From CAYRZF01 sp964428805 (GTDB lineage: Bacteria > Methylomirabilota > Methylomirabilia > Rokubacteriales > CSP1-6): DNA of 5,259 nt. The notes below the pieces were generated by a model. It did no database searches, was not told where the DNA came from, and worked only from the letters and a program-made list of their open reading frames with translations. This document shows positions 4,994-5,259 of this stretch, one piece after another. The stretch is from the NCBI GenBank assembly GCA_964428805.1, contig CAYRZF010000122.1, forward strand, positions 1 through 5,259. Reading direction: 5' to 3'. How positions within the stretch are numbered: position 1 is the stretch's first letter; each line of letters opens with the position of its first letter. The position numbers and the translations under genes were made by a program.

Positions 4994-5259
4994 CTACTCG
5001 CTCAGTTCGTCTTCCAGCCGCTCGAAGGCCTCCAACACCTCCAGAGAGTCGGCGGCCACCAGCGCCGAATCCTTTGCGAGTTTCTGCTTCAGGAGCTTGC
5101 GTCTCCAGACCTTGTTGTAGAGGTTGATGGCCTCGTTGAAGTAAGCGTTCCTGGTCTCAACCACGACGTTCGGACGGTGGGTGTCCCCCTCCAGAGGCGC
5201 ATGGATCAGTGGTCGCCTCGCTGCTCCTGGGATGTCGCTATCCCGGTAGCCGGGGGGCT
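4994..5259 (-). CDS. Probable antitoxin partner of the broken MazF-like toxin (5' end outside window)
   Basis: A minus-strand frame is open from the window edge to a TAG at 4994-4996, giving 87 C-terminal residues. The last ~54 look like a real, helical, charged protein: TRNAYFNEAINLYNKVWRR, then KLLKQKLAKDSALVAADS and LEVLEAFERLEDELSE. I know this style of tail from small antitoxins encoded directly before PemK/MazF toxins, and the toxin ATG follows after 6 bases, so the pairing is mainly by context. Upstream in the same frame lies PGYRDSDIPGAARRPLIHAP and then LEGDTHRPNVVVE, without any Met and not something I can assign. A GTG at the VVVE segment has no nearby Shine-Dalgarno. The true start may lie beyond the window, or the N-terminal part may itself be rearranged. 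With its toxin truncated, the antitoxin has no obvious intact partner in view. Confidence 0.6.
   Translation of the reverse strand, partial: PPGYRDSDIPGAARRPLIHAPLEGDTHRPNVVVETRNAYFNEAINLYNKVWRRKLLKQKLAKDSALVAADSLEVLEAFERLEDELSE

Noticed and set aside
4932..5120. Plus-strand 62-codon frame (Ser-rich) at the right end
   Set aside because: It is the antisense of the antitoxin-like frame and the toxin relic, which carry the recognisable protein signal.

Overview
The window is GC-rich bacterial DNA with tightly packed genes. The order ruvB, DUF2905 membrane protein, SpoIID/LytB-type protein, csaA-like gene, together with the protein flavour, suggests an uncultivated Gram-negative lineage such as Methylomirabilota/Rokubacteria (NC10-like) or a deltaproteobacterial relative. 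This placement is an inference from general familiarity, not from a search.

Layout. Positions 1-331 hold a small membrane-anchored hypothetical protein on the minus strand, with a hairpin just past its stop. Positions 364-576 (minus) carry an unexpected relic: the first ~35 codons of a type I restriction endonuclease R subunit (HsdR), then a scrambled tail and an early stop. A near-consensus sigma70-type promoter abuts its start codon. Positions 647-3384 (plus) form a compact operon: ruvB (Holliday-junction motor), a DUF2905 two-helix membrane protein, a SpoIID/LytB-type peptidoglycan enzyme, and a csaA-like tRNA-binding-domain protein. The last two genes overlap by ATGA. Positions 3547-4875 (plus) encode an exported TPR protein with eight near-perfect 42-residue repeats of the kinesin-light-chain type. 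It has its own leader with a strong Shine-Dalgarno sequence.

Positions 4883-5259 (minus) hold what looks like a broken toxin-antitoxin pair. The C-terminal part of a probable antitoxin runs in from the right edge. Six bases after its stop begins a MazF/PemK toxin whose reading frame collapses after about 26 recognisable residues, next to the convergent TPR gene.

The working genes therefore cover recombination, cell-wall remodelling, RNA or protein handling and a periplasmic scaffold. They are flanked on both sides by decayed defence or TA genes, which suggests past insertion and deletion at the edges of a stable housekeeping block. I see no tRNA, rRNA, CRISPR array, transposase or integrase. 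No wholly new system is evident; the relics and the 5' end of the SpoIID gene are the points most worth checking.
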